Origin: Acidobacteria bacterium Ga0074141 | Lineage (GTDB): Bacteria; Acidobacteriota; Blastocatellia; Pyrinomonadales; Pyrinomonadaceae | Direction of reading: 5' to 3' | Assembly: GCA_001464665.1 (NCBI GenBank) | Contig: LNDP01000023.1 | Coordinates: 470,157-534,156 of the forward strand | DNA: 64,000 bases | Shown here: one piece after another, positions 55,893 to 64,000 of the stretch | How positions within the stretch are numbered: position 1 is the first letter of the stretch | How the letters are laid out: each line of letters starts with the position of its first letter | Notes under the pieces: model-generated | Seen by the model: the letters and a program-made list of their open reading frames with translations, nothing else | Database searches by the model: none | Told to the model about the DNA's origin: nothing | Translations under genes and position numbers: made by a program

Positions 55893-56139
55893 TGGTCTGT
55901 CTTCCTCTGCTTGGTAATTCCGGCTTCGAACGGGGAAGATTCGCTCTCGCCGCTGTCTTAATAGGCAATCCCGGTGCCATAGACCTTCTTTCGACGTCCT
56001 TACCAAACAAATGGTTGGTTTATATTGCTATCTGGTAGATTCACACTTTACAATACTTTACGTTATCGGAGATTTTTATACGAAAAGGTGGATTTTGCAA
56101 TCGCCCTGCGTCCGAAACTGTCTCAGAAAGTGAACCAAT

Positions 56140-56907
56140 ATGACCGAAAAAACTGACTCTGGCGGCAATCTGGCAGGCTATGCCGTTGCGGCCGCAACGC
56201 TACTAACCATCGGTTTCAATTGGCTTGCCGCGGCCGGAATGGTCGGCGGCGTCACTCCGGCAGAGATCTCTGCAAAATATCCGACTGCCGTTACCCCCGC
56301 CGGCTACGCTTTCTCGATCTGGAGCCTGATCTATCTCGGGCTGATCGCCTACAGCGTTTATCAGCTTAGCTCGAAAGCCGGCGAAAAAGCCCGCTCGGTT
56401 CGATGGCTTTATGTCGTCACGTGTTTGCTGAACTGTTCTTGGATCTATTTTTGGCATCACGATTTCATCGCGGTCTGCCTCGGGTTGATCGCCGGGCTTG
56501 CCTTTACCCTTTTTCTTATTAACTCGCGGCTACGGACGGTCGAATCGACAAAAGATTTCTGGCTGGTAAAGGCTCCGTTCGGGCTCTACTTCGGCTGGGT
56601 AACGGCAGCGACGCTCGTCAATCTTGCTATCCTTCTTGCGAGCCGAAACGTAGAGACCGGGACGCTGTTCGCCGTCGGGTTGATAGTCGTTGCCGGCACC
56701 TTCGGCATCCTTTTCCGCGTCGCTCTGCGGAACTACATCTACCCGCTCGCGATCGCATGGGCGGTCACTGCAATCGCCGTAAAACAAAGCGGGCAAACTG
56801 CCATCGTCGCGACCGGTGCCTTCGTGGTCATCGCCTGCCTGATCGCAACACTTAGCTTTGTCGTCAACCTTCCCTCGACCGATCATCCTCGCGATGAGGC
56901 GAAATGA
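56140..56907 (+). CDS. TspO/MBR-like multi-pass membrane protein
   Basis: 255 residues with about seven to eight membrane helices. YAFSIWSLIYLGLIAYSVYQL and SWIYFWHHDFIA are TspO/tryptophan-rich-sensory-protein-like, but bacterial TspO is ~160 residues with five helices, so this is a long variant. It may bind tetrapyrroles or other ligands; that is inferred. The stop overlaps the aroDE start (ATGA). A promoter is likely in the 56041-56139 AT-rich stretch. Confidence 0.7.
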   Translation: MTEKTDSGGNLAGYAVAAATLLTIGFNWLAAAGMVGGVTPAEISAKYPTAVTPAGYAFSIWSLIYLGLIAYSVYQLSSKAGEKARSVRWLYVVTCLLNCSWIYFWHHDFIAVCLGLIAGLAFTLFLINSRLRTVESTKDFWLVKAPFGLYFGWVTAATLVNLAILLASRNVETGTLFAVGLIVVAGTFGILFRVALRNYIYPLAIAWAVTAIAVKQSGQTAIVATGAFVVIACLIATLSFVVNLPSTDHPRDEAK

Positions 56908-58412
56908 GCAACGCTCCGTTGAACCAGGGAAAGATCTGCGTTTCGCTCTGCGCGAAAACGGCCGGTGAGCTTGCCGAAAAGATCGAGCTTGCAGCACCGC
57001 TTGCGGACATTATCGAGGTCCGATTTGATTGCTCTGCACCGGAGCAGCTTGATGAATGCCTGGACGTAGCTATCGCGGCGAAAGCTGAAGTACTGGTCAC
57101 ATTTCGGCCAAGGGGCGAAGGCGGTTTTCGCGGTATCAGCGATGATGAGAGGATCGACTTTTGGAATCAGGGCAACGAACTCGGGTTTTGGGGAGCCGAC
57201 CTTGAAGAAGACCAGATCGAACGCTGTTTTAATTCGCTCTGTGACAATCGCATCGTCTCTTTCCACGACTTTTCGGGGACGCCGTTAAACCTTGAGAGCA
57301 TTTACGCTCGTCTCGCCGCGGCCGGTGCGAATATCGTCAAGATCGCAATTCAAGCAGACCAGATCACCGACGCGATCCCGCTCTGGAAACTGCTTGAAAA
57401 GGCCCGAAATGAGAACAAGAAACTCGTCCCGATCGCGATGGGCGAGGCGGGCAAATGGACGCGCATCCTTGGCCTTGCCTACGGTTCGCCGCTTGCCTAT
57501 GCCTCGCTTGACCGGGCGGGCGGAACCGCTCCGGGCCAGATCACGGCCGCAGACCTGATCAACGTTTACCGTGCAAAAGACCTCTCACTCGAAAGCAAAG
57601 TCTTCGGCCTGATCGCCGGCGACACGAGTTATTCGATGTCGCCGTACATTCAGAACGCAGCGATCGGCAAAGCAGGCCTCGACGCCGTTTTCGTGCCGCT
57701 GCAGGTCGCCGACATTGAGGAGTTCTTCCGGCGGATGGTCCGCGAAGCCACAAGAGACATCGATCTAAATTTCCGCGGCTTTGCCGTCACCAATCCGCAC
57801 AAGCGTTCCATCATCGGTTTGCTCGATTCGGTCGATGAAACGGCCGCGGCGATCGGGGCGGTCAATACCGTTTTTCTCGATTCCGGCAAATGGCGCGGCA
57901 CAAACACCGATGCCGAGGGGTTCATCGCCCCGCTCAAAGAGCGTTTTGGTTCGCTTCAAGGTGCGAACGTGGCCGTACTCGGTGCAGGCGGAGCGGCCCG
58001 GGCATGTGTTTATGCATTGCGGCGGGAAGGCGCGGATGTGACCGTGCTTGCCCGCGACCTGGCGAAAGCGACACCGCTTGCCGACCAATTCGGAGCAAAG
58101 CTGCTCCCACTCGACGCGATAGAGCACCTCGATGTTCTGGTCAACACGACCCCGCTCGGAACCCGCGGCGAACATCAAAGCGAAACACCGGTAAGCTCCG
58201 AAAAACTCTCCGGCATCAAGCTTGTTTACGACCTGACGTATAATCCTCGTGAGACGCGTCTGCTCATGGAGGCACGCGAAGCCGGCTGCGAGACGCTGGA
58301 TGGCCTTGAAATGCTGATCCGCCAGGCAGCGGCCCAGTTCACAATTTGGACCGGGCTCGAGGCTGATACGGCGGCGATGCAAAAGGCAGCTTTAATGCAA
58401 TTAGGCGAATGA
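56904..58412 (+). CDS. aroDE: Bifunctional type I 3-dehydroquinate dehydratase / shikimate dehydrogenase
   Basis: 502 residues. Residues ~10-215 form a type I dehydroquinase with VSFHDFSG (His) and NIVKIAIQAD (Schiff-base Lys). Residues ~225-500 form shikimate dehydrogenase: SMSPYIQNAAIGKAGLDAVFVPLQV, FAVTNPHKRSIIG (catalytic Lys), GAGGAARACVYALRREGADVTVLAR, and GLEMLIRQAAAQF. The fused order (AroD-AroE) is that of plant-type enzymes and some Acidobacteria and Chlamydiae. It is overlapped by the TspO-like gene before and the zinc-ribbon gene after. Confidence 0.95.
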   Translation: MSNAPLNQGKICVSLCAKTAGELAEKIELAAPLADIIEVRFDCSAPEQLDECLDVAIAAKAEVLVTFRPRGEGGFRGISDDERIDFWNQGNELGFWGADLEEDQIERCFNSLCDNRIVSFHDFSGTPLNLESIYARLAAAGANIVKIAIQADQITDAIPLWKLLEKARNENKKLVPIAMGEAGKWTRILGLAYGSPLAYASLDRAGGTAPGQITAADLINVYRAKDLSLESKVFGLIAGDTSYSMSPYIQNAAIGKAGLDAVFVPLQVADIEEFFRRMVREATRDIDLNFRGFAVTNPHKRSIIGLLDSVDETAAAIGAVNTVFLDSGKWRGTNTDAEGFIAPLKERFGSLQGANVAVLGAGGAARACVYALRREGADVTVLARDLAKATPLADQFGAKLLPLDAIEHLDVLVNTTPLGTRGEHQSETPVSSEKLSGIKLVYDLTYNPRETRLLMEAREAGCETLDGLEMLIRQAAAQFTIWTGLEADTAAMQKAALMQLGE

Positions 58413-59143
58413 CCGAACAAACAAAACCCGTTGCACTCAATTGCCCGAACTGCGGCGGTGCCGTGATGAGCGACCTCTCAGCTTGTGAATTCTGCCGTTC
58501 GCGATTGAAAACGGTCGGCTGTCCGGGGTGTCTCGGGCTGATGTTTCTCGGGGCTAAGTTTTGTTCAAATTGCGGCCGGAAGGCGGCAGCCGCCGTCATA
58601 ATTGAAGAAAAGATCGAGGGCGATTGTCCGCGATGCCGCCGGCCGCTTCAGTTACTTGAGATCGACTCCGTCCGAATCCGCGAGTGTGGACGGTGCGGCG
58701 GTTTCTGGTCCGCGACCGACACGTTCGAGGAGCTTTGCTCAAACAGCGAACAGCAAGCCTCGGTGCTCGGTTTTATCGGCAGCGACGCCCACCCGCACGC
58801 ACATCCGGCGGCCATATCGTACGTGCCCTGCCCGGACTGCGGCGAGCTGATGAACCGTAGTAACTTTGCCCGATCGTCCGGCGTCATCATCGACATCTGC
58901 AAACAGCACGGCGTCTGGTTCGATGCCGACGAACTGCCGAAGATCATCGCCTTTATCAACAAAGGCGGCCTCGCGCGCCAACGTGAAAAGGAAAAGATGG
59001 CCATCGAAGATGAACGCCGCAAGCTCCGTGACGACCAGCGGCTGATGACGATGATAGAACGCCGGGCGGGTGTGGCGAACTACGACGACGAAATTGAGAA
59101 CTCGCGGTTCGGCAAGATAGTCAGCCGGCTCTTCGACCTTTAG
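58409..59143 (+). CDS. Zinc-ribbon/TFIIB-type zinc-finger protein
   Basis: 244 residues. Four zinc-ribbon units: CPNCGGAVMSDLSACEFC, CPGCLGLMFLGAKFCSNC, CPRCRRPLQLLEIDSVRIRE followed by CGRCGGFW, and CPDCGELMNRSNFARSSG followed by GVWFDADEL (zf-TFIIB type). A charged helical tail (RQREKEKMAIEDERRKL) follows. It overlaps aroDE (ATGA) and abuts the ThiF-family gene with no gap. Regulatory or chaperone role unknown. Confidence 0.85.
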   Translation: MTEQTKPVALNCPNCGGAVMSDLSACEFCRSRLKTVGCPGCLGLMFLGAKFCSNCGRKAAAAVIIEEKIEGDCPRCRRPLQLLEIDSVRIRECGRCGGFWSATDTFEELCSNSEQQASVLGFIGSDAHPHAHPAAISYVPCPDCGELMNRSNFARSSGVIIDICKQHGVWFDADELPKIIAFINKGGLARQREKEKMAIEDERRKLRDDQRLMTMIERRAGVANYDDEIENSRFGKIVSRLFDL

Positions 59144-60163
59144 ATGAACGAACGCTACAGCAGGCAAATATTGTTTCGCGAGATCGGCCGCGACGGGCAG
59201 GAGCGGCTGCTCGCCTCGCGGGTGCTAATCGTCGGCTGTGGCGCACTCGGTGCCTCGCACGCGGAGATGCTTTCGCGAGCCGGCGTCGGAAAACTGCGGA
59301 TAGTTGATCGTGATTTCGTCGAGTTCACAAATCTCCAACGCCAAACCCTCTTTAGCGAATCCGACGCCGCGGAGCGAATACCGAAAGCCATTGCCGCAAA
59401 ACGACGCATCGCAGAGATAAATTCTGAGATAGATGTCGAGGCAATCGTCGCCGACGTAAACAATTCCAACGTCGAATCGCTTGTCGAGGGCTGCGACCTT
59501 GTCCTCGACGGCACCGACAACTTTCAGGTCCGCTATCTCGTTAACGATGCCTGCGTAAAACACGCAAAGCCCTGGATCTATGGTGCGGCCGTATCGAGCT
59601 ATGGTACGACGATGACCATCCGCCCGGGCGAAACACCTTGCCTCCGCTGCATATTTGAGGAAATGCCCGACGCGGGCAGTGCTCCGACCTGCGACACGGC
59701 CGGCGTGATAATGCCGATCATTGCCAGCGTTTCCGCCATTCAGGTCACAGAAGCGATCAAACTGCTCGTCGGCGACACTGCATCGCTCCATCGGTCGCTG
59801 GTGCAGATCGACCTCTGGGCGAACGATTGGCGAAAGATAAAGCTTGGCGGGCCGAACGAGGATTGCATCTGTTGTGTCGGGCGCAAGTTCGAATTTCTCG
59901 ATGCCGAGGCTCAGGAGTTCGCCGCCATCCTCTGCGGCCGCGACGCCGTCCAGATCGCCCCGCCCCGCCCAACCGAGATCGACCTTCCGGCCCTCGCCGC
60001 ACGGCTCGCCGCCCTCGGCGACGTTAAGCAGAATGAATATCTGCTCCGGTTCAATATCGATTCGAACGAAGTGACTGTCTTCCGCGACGGCCGTGCGATA
60101 ATCAAAGGTACCGATGATGTTTCTAAAGCCCGATCGGTCTATTCAAAGTACGTAGGAACTTAG
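59144..60163 (+). CDS. ThiF/MoeB-family adenylyltransferase (E1-like)
   Basis: 339 residues. ATP-binding VLIVGCGALGASHAEMLSRAG, DRDFVEFTNLQRQTLF, DGTDNFQVRYLVND, a catalytic Cys in APTCDTAGVI, and zinc Cys pairs CLRC and CICC. Such enzymes adenylate the C-terminus of MoaD/ThiS-like sulfur carriers. The C-terminal ~80 residues (DLPALAARLAALGDVKQNEYLLRFNID) look like an added ubiquitin-like or small alpha-beta domain, not a rhodanese. It directly follows the zinc-ribbon gene. The carrier it activates is not adjacent. Confidence 0.93.
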   Translation: MNERYSRQILFREIGRDGQERLLASRVLIVGCGALGASHAEMLSRAGVGKLRIVDRDFVEFTNLQRQTLFSESDAAERIPKAIAAKRRIAEINSEIDVEAIVADVNNSNVESLVEGCDLVLDGTDNFQVRYLVNDACVKHAKPWIYGAAVSSYGTTMTIRPGETPCLRCIFEEMPDAGSAPTCDTAGVIMPIIASVSAIQVTEAIKLLVGDTASLHRSLVQIDLWANDWRKIKLGGPNEDCICCVGRKFEFLDAEAQEFAAILCGRDAVQIAPPRPTEIDLPALAARLAALGDVKQNEYLLRFNIDSNEVTVFRDGRAIIKGTDDVSKARSVYSKYVGT

Positions 60164-60167
60164 AACT

Positions 60168-60572
60168 TTGACTGATACATATTCAAAAGAGGAATTAAGT
60201 AAGATAGCCGGAACCGCCCCGACAAAGGGGCTTTGGTGTAAGAAGTGCAGTATTTTCATTCCGCAATTTGCCGACGTCACCGAATTCGAAATGAACCGTG
60301 TGCGACATCTGATCGATATGGGGCGTAGCGCTCAAGCGACGCTGGAACTGAAATATTTCGCATCTTGCCCACTCGATTGGGCGAAGCTTTGGGTACAACA
60401 CCGCGGAGTTCCTGAACCAATATTAGGTTATCCGTGTCCATATTGCGGGAAACCATTAAGGACCTCTGAGGCAAGACAATGCAAACACTGTAAACGGGAC
60501 TGGCACGCTGAGAACCATATACTATTGTTGGGCACCGATACGCCATGGACGGGCGAATTGCCCGAAGAATAA
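60168..60572 (+). CDS. Zinc-ribbon protein of unknown function
   Basis: 134 residues from a TTG start four bases after the ThiF-family stop. LWCKKCSIFIPQF near the start and a C-terminal CPYCGKPLRTSEARQCKHCK zinc ribbon (C-x2-C-x13-C-x2-C) are the only features. Composition looks less GC-rich than the preceding genes. It may be accessory DNA together with the AAA gene that follows. Confidence 0.6.
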   Translation: MTDTYSKEELSKIAGTAPTKGLWCKKCSIFIPQFADVTEFEMNRVRHLIDMGRSAQATLELKYFASCPLDWAKLWVQHRGVPEPILGYPCPYCGKPLRTSEARQCKHCKRDWHAENHILLLGTDTPWTGELPEE

Positions 60573-60720
60573 GCCGTTCTGAACGAAGTCCGCATACCGT
60601 TTGCACATTACAGATTCGAAATGGGTTCCGGCAGATTAGCAGGCGAAAAGCGATCATCATCGGCGGCAGGTTCGGCGATCTAAGAGACGAAGTTCACCGC
60701 AGATTAACTGGTGCTCTTTC

Positions 60721-61863
60721 TCAACTAGCCTTTACGATATTAGCTAGTGGTCTCACCTGGATACTTTCCGCTATCTCATACTCTCGGTTACCCGGATAGA
60801 CAACGGTCAAACTATCAAGAGACAACATCTCGATGCTCTTTTTCATTGATGGCGAGAGGGTCGGAGCGTCGCTGTACTTGAACTCGAATCCCAGCTTCTT
60901 CCCGTCTTTCATTACCAAGAGATCCAGTTCCGCCTGTGCATGGATGCCCCAGAAAAAGCACTCTTCGGGACGAGCATCAAGGCTACGGATCGTTTCCTCA
61001 AGGGCGTACCCTTCCCAGGAAGCGCCGAGTTTGGGGTTGCTTTCGAGTTCTTCGATCGTTTGAATACCTAGCAGTGAGTGAAAGATCCCACTGTCGCGGA
61101 AATAGATCTTTGGGCGCTTCACCTGACGCTTCCCGATGTTCTCAAACCATGGCGAAAGCTCGCGGATCATTAGAGTGCCGGTAAGAATGTCTAAATAGCT
61201 TCTCGCCGTTGTGTCGTTGATGTCTAGCGACCGGCCAAGATCCGAAAAATTCACGATCTGGCCGTGAAAATGTGCCAGCATCATCCAAAATCGCCGAAGC
61301 TGCAATGCGGAAACGCGAATTCCGAGTGCAGGAATATCACGCTCGAGAAATGTTCGAATATAGCTCTCGCGCCACCTGTAACTAAGCTTGTCATTCTCGG
61401 CCAGATACGAAAGCGGAAAACCGCCGCGGATAAGGTGCTTTTCCGAATTCTCAACCCCAACCTCCGAAAGATCGAAAGGCGTGAGTTCGATGTAGCTCAA
61501 TCGGCCGGCGAGCGATTCGGACGATTGGCGAACGAGTTCACCCGAAGCACTTCCAAGTATCAGATATTTTTGCGGTAGTTTTCGGTCGATAAGAACCCTG
61601 AGAACAGGAAAAAAATCCGGTATCCGTTGAATCTCGTCAATAACGATCAAGCCGCTCAACTTCTCGAGCGTCAGGAGCGGGTTTTCCAAACGGGCAAGAT
61701 CAACAGGATCTTCTAGGTCGAATCGGTTAACCTTCTGTCCTGTGTGGTCGCCGAAGATGCCGGCCAGCGTTGTCTTTCCGCACTGTCTTGGGCCAAGGAT
61801 CGCCACAGCCGGCGTTACCTGAAACGCTTCTTGAATCTTTTTTTCGAACGCTGTTCTTTTCAT
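60721..61863 (-). CDS. AAA_14/DUF4143-type ATPase
   Basis: 380 residues from ATG 61863 (an ATG twelve codons earlier is possible; neither has a good ribosome site). Walker A ILGPRQCGKTT, Walker B LIVIDEIQRIPDF, sensor LILGSASGELVRQSSESLAGR. The DUF4143 half has ERDIPALGIRVSALQLRRFW and the nuclease-like FWGIHAQAELDLLV with EFKYSDAP at the C-terminus. The E-x(n)-D-x(n)-E-x-K arrangement recalls a PD-(D/E)XK fold. These ATPases are patchy, mobile genes whose role is not settled. Composition suggests foreign origin. Confidence 0.88.
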   Translation of the reverse strand: MKRTAFEKKIQEAFQVTPAVAILGPRQCGKTTLAGIFGDHTGQKVNRFDLEDPVDLARLENPLLTLEKLSGLIVIDEIQRIPDFFPVLRVLIDRKLPQKYLILGSASGELVRQSSESLAGRLSYIELTPFDLSEVGVENSEKHLIRGGFPLSYLAENDKLSYRWRESYIRTFLERDIPALGIRVSALQLRRFWMMLAHFHGQIVNFSDLGRSLDINDTTARSYLDILTGTLMIRELSPWFENIGKRQVKRPKIYFRDSGIFHSLLGIQTIEELESNPKLGASWEGYALEETIRSLDARPEECFFWGIHAQAELDLLVMKDGKKLGFEFKYSDAPTLSPSMKKSIEMLSLDSLTVVYPGNREYEIAESIQVRPLANIVKAS

Positions 61864-61972
61864 TGGATGAAAACTCAGGACTAACTCCCGAATTTTCATG
61901 ATATCGTATTTATGACCGAATCTCCATATTTTTTTCGTCTGAATCTTCGCGTATTAATTTGGACAATGAGAT

Positions 61973-63340
61973 ATGCTGATTACGACGGTGGAACATCTTC
62001 CCAAAATTGTCATCATCGGCGGCGGGTTCGGCGGGCTTTGGGCGGCGAAAGCCTTGGCCAATAAGCCGGTCGAGGTCAGGCTGATCGACCGCAAGAATCA
62101 CCACGTTTTTCAGCCTTTGCTTTATCAGGTCGCGACGGCGGTGCTCTCGCCCGGCGAGATCGCCTCGCCGATCCGGCGGATACTTCACCACGCAAAGAAT
62201 GTCGAAGTGATCCTCGGCGAAGCGGTTGATTTCGATAAAGAGAATAACGCCGTCCGGCTCGATGACGGTACCGAGGTTCCGTTCGACTATTTGATCGTTG
62301 CCGCCGGTGCCCGCCACGCATATTTCGGCCGCGATGAATGGGAGACCTGGGCTCCGGGCCTCAAGACGCTAGAGGACGCGGTCGAGATCCGCCGGCGAGT
62401 GCTGCTAGCTTTCGAGCTTGCCGAACGCAAGGCGGCCCTTTCCGGCGTTCAGGACGAGCTTACTTTTGCCGTTGTCGGTGCCGGGCCGACCGGTGTCGAA
62501 CTCGCCGGTGCCATCGCCGGCATCGCTCGGCAGGCCCTCAACAAGGATTTCAAAGCGATCGATACCTCCAAGGCACGTGTCGTTTTGTTCGAGGGCTCGG
62601 ACCGCGTGCTCGGCACATTTGCGAGCGACCTTTCGGAGAGCGCAAAGCAGCAGCTTGAGGAGCTCGGCGTCGAGGTTCGGCTGAACAGCTTCGTCACCGA
62701 GATCGAACCCGGAAAGCTGAAGGTCGGCGAAGAATGGTTCGGGTGCGATGTCGTGCTCTGGGCGACCGGGGTCGCGGCATCACCGCTCGGGGCAAGGCTC
62801 GGCGTCGAGACGGACCGTGCCGGCCGCGTCAAGGTCGAGCCCGATCTCTCGATCGCCGGCTATCCGAACATTTTTGTCATCGGTGATATGGTTCATTTGC
62901 TGCAGCCGAATGGCGACCCCGTCCCGGGCGTTAGCCCCGCCGCGATGCAGATGGGCAGCGCGACCGCCGAAAACATCCTCGCCGAGATCAAGGGCAAGCC
63001 GCGTAAGGATTTCGTTTACGTCGATAAGGGCTCGATGGCAACAATCGGCCGCAGCCGGGCCATCGCCCAGGTCTTCGGGATGAAGTTCCGCGGCTTCATC
63101 GCGTGGCTGATGTGGCTCTTTCTCCACGTCGTTTTCCTCATCGGCTTCCGCAACCGCCTGTTCGTACTGATGGGCTGGTTCTGGGCTTATCTGACCCGCG
63201 AACGCAGTGCCAGGTTGATCACCGGCGACGCGAACGAGCTCCGCGATGCTCTTATGTTCATGGAAGGCGAAGAGGCCGTAAAACTCCTTGAAAAACTAGC
63301 CGCAAAAGAGACGCCTGCCAAGACCGAAGGGGCCGCCTGA
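61973..63340 (+). CDS. ndh: Type II NADH dehydrogenase (NDH-2)
   Basis: 455 residues. FAD site VIIGGGFGGLWAAKALA, then HHVFQPLLYQVATAVLSPGEIASPIR (typical NDH-2), NAD site AVVGAGPTGVELAGAIAGIAR, and IFVIGDMVHL. A C-terminal membrane-attaching segment reads FIAWLMWLFLHVVFLIGF. It passes electrons from NADH to quinone without pumping protons. The gene is separate from any complex I gene in the window. Confidence 0.95.
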   Translation: MLITTVEHLPKIVIIGGGFGGLWAAKALANKPVEVRLIDRKNHHVFQPLLYQVATAVLSPGEIASPIRRILHHAKNVEVILGEAVDFDKENNAVRLDDGTEVPFDYLIVAAGARHAYFGRDEWETWAPGLKTLEDAVEIRRRVLLAFELAERKAALSGVQDELTFAVVGAGPTGVELAGAIAGIARQALNKDFKAIDTSKARVVLFEGSDRVLGTFASDLSESAKQQLEELGVEVRLNSFVTEIEPGKLKVGEEWFGCDVVLWATGVAASPLGARLGVETDRAGRVKVEPDLSIAGYPNIFVIGDMVHLLQPNGDPVPGVSPAAMQMGSATAENILAEIKGKPRKDFVYVDKGSMATIGRSRAIAQVFGMKFRGFIAWLMWLFLHVVFLIGFRNRLFVLMGWFWAYLTRERSARLITGDANELRDALMFMEGEEAVKLLEKLAAKETPAKTEGAA

Positions 63341-63427
63341 AGGCAGAGCGAGAATTCCTGTGACTTATCTCCCCGATTTGCTTATACTTGGAGCAATTCG
63401 ATTTTTCGCCCCTTTAACAGCACCCTG

Positions 63428-64000
63428 ATGATCAAAAACCTCTGCTTTGCTCTTGCCGCAATATTTATTTTCGTCACCATTTCACCCTCAAACGTGCCGA
63501 CGCTTTGGTCCGTTAACTCGCGTGCCGATGTGCTCAAAGGCGAGCCGAACGGCGTTTCGGTCGGCCCGAACGGTGAACTGACGCTTGCACCTCGCCTGAC
63601 CGAAGCGTTCAACACCGGCCAGCCTTACGTCTGGTCAACTGCCGCCGACGCCGCGGGAAATATCTACGTTGGGACCGGCGGCGAGGGCCGCGTTTTTCGC
63701 GTAACGCCGGCAGGTGCAGGTTCGCTCTTTGCTGACCTTGGCGAGCAGAACGTGACGGCTGTCGCTATCGGCCGCGGCGGTGAGATATTTGCCGCAACCT
63801 CACCCGACGGCAAGGTTTACCGTATCAATGCCGCTGGAAATGCGGAGCTCTTTTTTGAACCGAACGAAAAATACATCTGGTCGCTGGCGGTGATGAACGA
63901 CGGCAGCCTTGCTGTTGCAACCGGTGAGAACGGCAAGATCTTCCGCGTTCGCTCGGCGGGAGCAGCCGCGGCCGCTTCGCTTCTCTACGATTCGAGCGAA
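63428..64000 (+). CDS. Exported beta-propeller protein (partial, runs off the end)
   Basis: Starts at ATG 63428 and is still open at 64000 (191 codons). Signal peptide (FALAAIFIFVTISPSNVP), then repeats of about 45 residues: AADAAGNIYVGTGGEGRVFR, TAVAIGRGGEIFAATSPDGK, WSLAVMNDGSLAVATGENGK. These are Kelch/PQQ-type propeller blades. The rest is outside the window, so function cannot be stated. Confidence 0.8.
   Translation, partial: MIKNLCFALAAIFIFVTISPSNVPTLWSVNSRADVLKGEPNGVSVGPNGELTLAPRLTEAFNTGQPYVWSTAADAAGNIYVGTGGEGRVFRVTPAGAGSLFADLGEQNVTAVAIGRGGEIFAATSPDGKVYRINAAGNAELFFEPNEKYIWSLAVMNDGSLAVATGENGKIFRVRSAGAAAAASLLYDSSE

Noticed and set aside
55893-56139. Possible riboswitch (glycine or cyclic-di-GMP type) between the small exported gene and the TspO-like gene
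   Set aside because: Some G-rich phrases looked familiar, but the conserved aptamer blocks are not in order on either strand.

Overview
The window looks like chromosomal DNA of a Gram-negative member of the Acidobacteriota, most likely a Blastocatellia/Pyrinomonadaceae-type organism. This is inference from gene content: an ECF sigma factor paired with a Ser/Thr kinase carrying a PD40 propeller, a TonB receptor with an N-terminal carboxypeptidase-regulatory-like domain, an MglA/roadblock pair, many secreted beta-propeller proteins and an AroDE fusion. Composition is moderately GC-rich by eye. Genes are dense, on both strands, and many stop and start codons overlap. There is no rRNA, phage, transposase or CRISPR array. 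Three tRNA genes are present.

Layout. 1-3100: end of a sugar-nucleotide enzyme, mutM, and a methionine-cycle fusion gene preceded by a promoter, a SAM-II-like riboswitch and a terminator hairpin. 3261-10562: a secreted P-domain protein, then a minus-strand run glmR(yvcK)-glmU-unknown-glmS-quinone oxidoreductase centred on UDP-GlcNAc supply. 10787-11887: roadblock and MglA GTPase. 12047-15167: minus-strand cluster of OsmC, ferritin-like diiron protein, GNAT, small secreted and peptidoglycan-binding-like genes. 15365-18792: ECF sigma factor plus receptor kinase. 18829-19016: tRNA-Asp and tRNA-Val. 19149-31184: secreted proteins of unknown role mixed with housekeeping genes (ispA, plsC, gatB, an SDR, an M14 peptidase).

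31237-37095 is a vitamin B12 uptake locus: btuF-btuC-btuD and a TonB receptor. Each transcript starts with its own cobalamin riboswitch and terminator, and an 11-copy 21-bp minisatellite lies between the two units. 37162-45108 holds aroA, an RsbW/STAS partner-switching pair, era, prmA and secreted proteins. 45145-49359 is the most unusual stretch: an SbcC/Rad50-like ATPase is translationally coupled to a small two-helix membrane protein. Next come a decayed second copy of the 3' end of sbcC, two more such membrane proteins and an RNase HI gene, also overlapping. 49787-54840 is an envelope-stress-like set (MoxR, DUF58, ECF sigma, anti-sigma, DUF4097-like). 55043-63340 contains a pilin, tRNA-Val(CAC), and a coupled TspO-like/AroDE/zinc-ribbon/ThiF-family run. 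An accessory zinc-ribbon plus AAA_14/DUF4143 pair and a type II NADH dehydrogenase follow. A secreted propeller protein runs off the end.

Positions of short motifs were counted by hand and may be off by one or two bases.
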